DNA of 6,261 bases from DATKZB01 sp035528235 (GTDB taxonomy: Bacteria > Planctomycetota > Phycisphaerae > FEN-1346): NCBI GenBank assembly GCA_035528235.1, contig DATKZB010000316.1:1-6261 (forward strand). The letters are read 5' to 3'. The position numbers were made by a program, and so were the translations under genes. Position 1 is the stretch's first letter. Each line of letters starts with the position of its first letter. The notes under the pieces are model-generated. The model searched no databases and was not told where the DNA came from. It saw nothing but the letters and a program-made list of their open reading frames with translations. Positions 5,249-6,261 of this stretch are shown here, one piece after another.

Positions 5249-5953
5249 CTACCGGATGTGCCGTTTCCAGCCGCCCGGGGCGCTTGGCTCGGGCGCGAAC
5301 ACCCAGATCTCGGGCATCGTCACCTGGACCCGCTGGACGCCCGACGCGCCCCACGTCGCCTTGTAGGTTCCCGGCCGGAGGCCGAGCGTGACCTGCTGGC
5401 CGGGTTTCAGGGTGCGCTCGGTCCGCAGTCCGCCTCCCACGGGTTCGAGGCCGAGGTCGAGTGCGGCCTTGCCGGCGTTGGCGAAGGTGATGCCGACCGC
5501 CGGTCGGCTTTGCCACGCGGGCGCCCTGACCGCGGGCGCCGACACGGCCGGCGGAGCAAGGGGGGGCGGAGGCACGAGAACCTTCGCCGCGGGCGCGGGC
5601 CGCTCGATCGCGGCCTCGGCCGACCCGGACGACGGACCGCTGAGCAGCATGTAGGCGAAGACGACGATCATTGCCACGAGCACCAGCCCCACCACGACGC
5701 CGCCGGCGATGAGACCGCTACGGCGGCCGATGCGCTCGAGCATGATGGTCCGGTCGTCCTCGACCGACAGGTGGGGGTGGAACCCGGGGGGCGGCGCGGG
5801 CGGGCCCGACTCGCTCATCAGCGGTATCAGCACTTCCGCGCCGCACGCGATGCACCGGCCGCGCTTGCCCGCGTCGCGAGCCCGCACCAGCAGTTTCCTG
5901 CGGCACGTTTTGCACCAGACGGCAATCGGCCTGGCGCCCGGCCCCTCGGCCAT
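5249..5953 (-). CDS. Uncharacterised protein: zinc ribbon, single membrane helix, Pro/Ala-rich linker, C-terminal beta-like domain
   Basis: A 234-residue protein I do not recognise as a named family. Residues 14-37 form a likely zinc ribbon with pairs C14-x2-C17 and C34-x2-C37, in a context (RDAGKRGRCIACGAEVLIP) typical of small rubredoxin-like knuckles. A Pro-rich stretch (50-57) follows. About 81-104 is one strong hydrophobic helix (GVVVGLVLVAMIVVFAYMLL), then a Pro/Ala-rich linker (about 106-157). The C-terminal part (about 158-234) has alternating polar and hydrophobic strands (ITFANAGK, LKPGQQVTLGLRPGTYKATW) suggestive of a small beta-sandwich. Topology by charge suggests the ribbon in the cytoplasm and the beta domain outside the inner membrane. 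The start ATG at 5951-5953 is supported by GAGGAG six bases upstream. TTG codons at 5956 and 5986 are in frame but less likely. The gene converges on yidC and is flanked on both sides by paired hairpins. Confidence 0.8.
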   Translation of the reverse strand: MAEGPGARPIAVWCKTCRRKLLVRARDAGKRGRCIACGAEVLIPLMSESGPPAPPPGFHPHLSVEDDRTIMLERIGRRSGLIAGGVVVGLVLVAMIVVFAYMLLSGPSSGSAEAAIERPAPAAKVLVPPPPLAPPAVSAPAVRAPAWQSRPAVGITFANAGKAALDLGLEPVGGGLRTERTLKPGQQVTLGLRPGTYKATWGASGVQRVQVTMPEIWVFAPEPSAPGGWKRHIR

Positions 5954-5995
5954 CAACGGCTCCTCTTGCCCAGGCGCGCCCGACAACCGGCCTTG

Positions 5996-6013
5996 AGCAG
6001 TTTAGAAACTGCT
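5996..6013. promoter_or_regulatory. 18-bp palindrome upstream of the zinc-ribbon gene
   Basis: AGCAGTTT (5996-6003) and AAACTGCT (6006-6013) form a perfect inverted repeat with a two-base centre. It sits 43 to 60 bases before the ATG at 5953, in the only AT-rich patch upstream of that gene. Read on the minus strand the patch includes CTATAG and TAAACT, either of which could be a -10 element, but no good -35 partner is seen. A dimeric repressor or activator site overlapping the promoter is the simplest reading. Confidence 0.4.
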
Positions 6014-6027
6014 ATAGAACCTTCACG

Positions 6028-6053
6028 GGTGGCGGGTCTCCTGACCCGCCACC
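6028..6053. repeat. Perfect 10-bp hairpin C (GGGT-CTCCTG-ACCC core)
   Basis: GGTGGCGGGT (6028-6037) and ACCCGCCACC (6044-6053) pair perfectly around the loop CTCCTG. It is the first of the pair upstream of the zinc-ribbon gene. Its core matches hairpin A in stem start (GGGT/ACCC) and loop start (CTCC). Confidence 0.88.
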
Positions 6054-6073
6054 TCCACTTGCGCCTCGCCTGC

Positions 6074-6099
6074 CGTGCCGGGTCAGGAGACCCGGCACG
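6074..6099. repeat. Perfect 10-bp hairpin D, exact inverted core of hairpin C
   Basis: CGTGCCGGGT (6074-6083) and ACCCGGCACG (6090-6099) pair perfectly around the loop CAGGAG, which is the exact reverse complement of the loop of hairpin C. The two lie head-to-head with a 20-base spacer. The two loops could pair with each other (kissing) if both are in the same RNA. Confidence 0.88.
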
Positions 6100-6110
6100 C
6101 CTGCAGTTCA

Positions 6111-6168
6111 GGGCGGCGGCCTGTTCTTCCCAGTGAAACCCGCGCCGCCCGTTTTCGGGCCTGTTTTT
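6111..6168 (+). other. Inverted repeat and weak terminator-like element
   Basis: GGGCGGCG (6111-6118) pairs with CGCCGCCC (6143-6150) across a 24-base loop. Overlapping its end, GCCCG (6147-6151) pairs with CGGGC (6156-6160) around TTTT, and TTTTT follows at 6164-6168 after CTG. This has the form of a short intrinsic terminator on the plus strand, yet no plus-strand gene is seen upstream within about 1 kb. It may be fortuitous or belong to an unseen small transcript. Confidence 0.25.
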
Positions 6169-6182
6169 CCGGCGGCCGGGGT

Positions 6183-6190
6183 GCTATTCT
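6183..6190 (+). promoter_or_regulatory. Possible extended -10 promoter reading out of the right edge
   Basis: TGCTATTCT (starting at 6182 or 6183 depending on how the TG is counted) has the TG-N-TATTCT form of an extended -10 element, with TATTCT at 6185-6190. The T-rich TGTTTT at 6162-6167 would be a poor -35 at 17 bp. Transcription would begin near 6197 and immediately enter the hairpin at 6224-6249. The gene it would serve lies beyond the window. Confidence 0.28.
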
Positions 6191-6223
6191 TGGCCTCGGT
6201 TGGTCCTGCGACGCTACTTGTCG

Positions 6224-6249
6224 CGCGGCGGCCTTCCCAGGCCGCCGCG
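6224..6249. other. Perfect 11-bp hairpin with TCCC loop near the right edge
   Basis: CGCGGCGGCCT (6224-6234) and AGGCCGCCGCG (6239-6249) pair perfectly around TCCC. It does not share the GGGT/ACCC core of the other hairpins. It lies about 30 bases after the presumed start of a rightward transcript and so could be a leader hairpin or the first helix of a structured RNA. No T tract follows within the window. Confidence 0.6.
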
Positions 6250-6261
6250 ATTGGGCCCGAC

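Larger units (their letters stand above)
5954..6261. other. Intergenic region upstream of the zinc-ribbon gene to the window edge
   Basis: No supported coding sequence is seen in these 308 bases. They contain an 18-bp palindrome (5996-6013), a head-to-head hairpin pair (6028-6099), a long-loop inverted repeat (6111-6150), a weak terminator-like element (6147-6168), a possible extended -10 promoter pointing out of the window (6183-6190) and a strong hairpin near the edge (6224-6249). Frames open through the region have the composition of chance frames in GC-rich DNA. Confidence 0.65.

Noticed and set aside
4943..6136. 397-residue plus-strand frame running from the yidC tail through the zinc-ribbon gene
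   Set aside because: It overlaps yidC, passes through the hairpins and repeats, and lies antisense to a gene with a good start and domain layout.

Overview
The window is a GC-rich bacterial chromosomal segment carrying six protein genes on both strands. None of them is a phage, transposase or other mobile-element gene. High GC, a 740-residue YidC with a long Pro-rich periplasmic linker, and a small zinc-ribbon/single-TM/Pro-Ala-linker protein of unknown function together suggest Planctomycetota or a related PVC-group bacterium. That placement is an inference from style, since no rRNA or marker phylogeny is available here.

Layout. Positions 1-551 (minus) hold the N-terminal part of a cystathionine gamma-synthase-like PLP enzyme that runs off the left edge. 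Positions 630-1331 (minus) hold tsaB, for t6A tRNA modification, which lies directly upstream of the PLP gene on the same strand. Positions 1332-1682 form a divergent intergenic region with an imperfect 23-bp inverted repeat, an operator-like direct-repeat/palindrome arrangement and a good sigma-70-type promoter (1590-1617). That promoter leads into a plus-strand series: a Trm112/YcaR-like zinc protein (1683-1871), a metallophosphoesterase (1955-2716) and the membrane insertase yidC (2878-5100, TTG start). The gap before yidC is filled by heptanucleotide repeats arranged as a long inverted repeat. A convergent minus-strand gene (5249-5953) encodes the zinc-ribbon membrane protein.

Functionally the genes are mostly housekeeping: tRNA modification, translation-associated methylation, membrane protein insertion and sulfur amino-acid metabolism. 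They do not form one obvious pathway. The unusual content is intergenic. Four near-perfect hairpins share a GGGT-loop-ACCC core and are arranged as two head-to-head pairs, one on each side of the zinc-ribbon gene. There is also a perfect 17-bp tandem duplication, the heptamer array before yidC, and the inverted repeat in the divergent region. I see no convincing new defence or catalytic system. The best candidates for something undescribed are the paired-hairpin repeat family and the uncharacterised zinc-ribbon protein it flanks.
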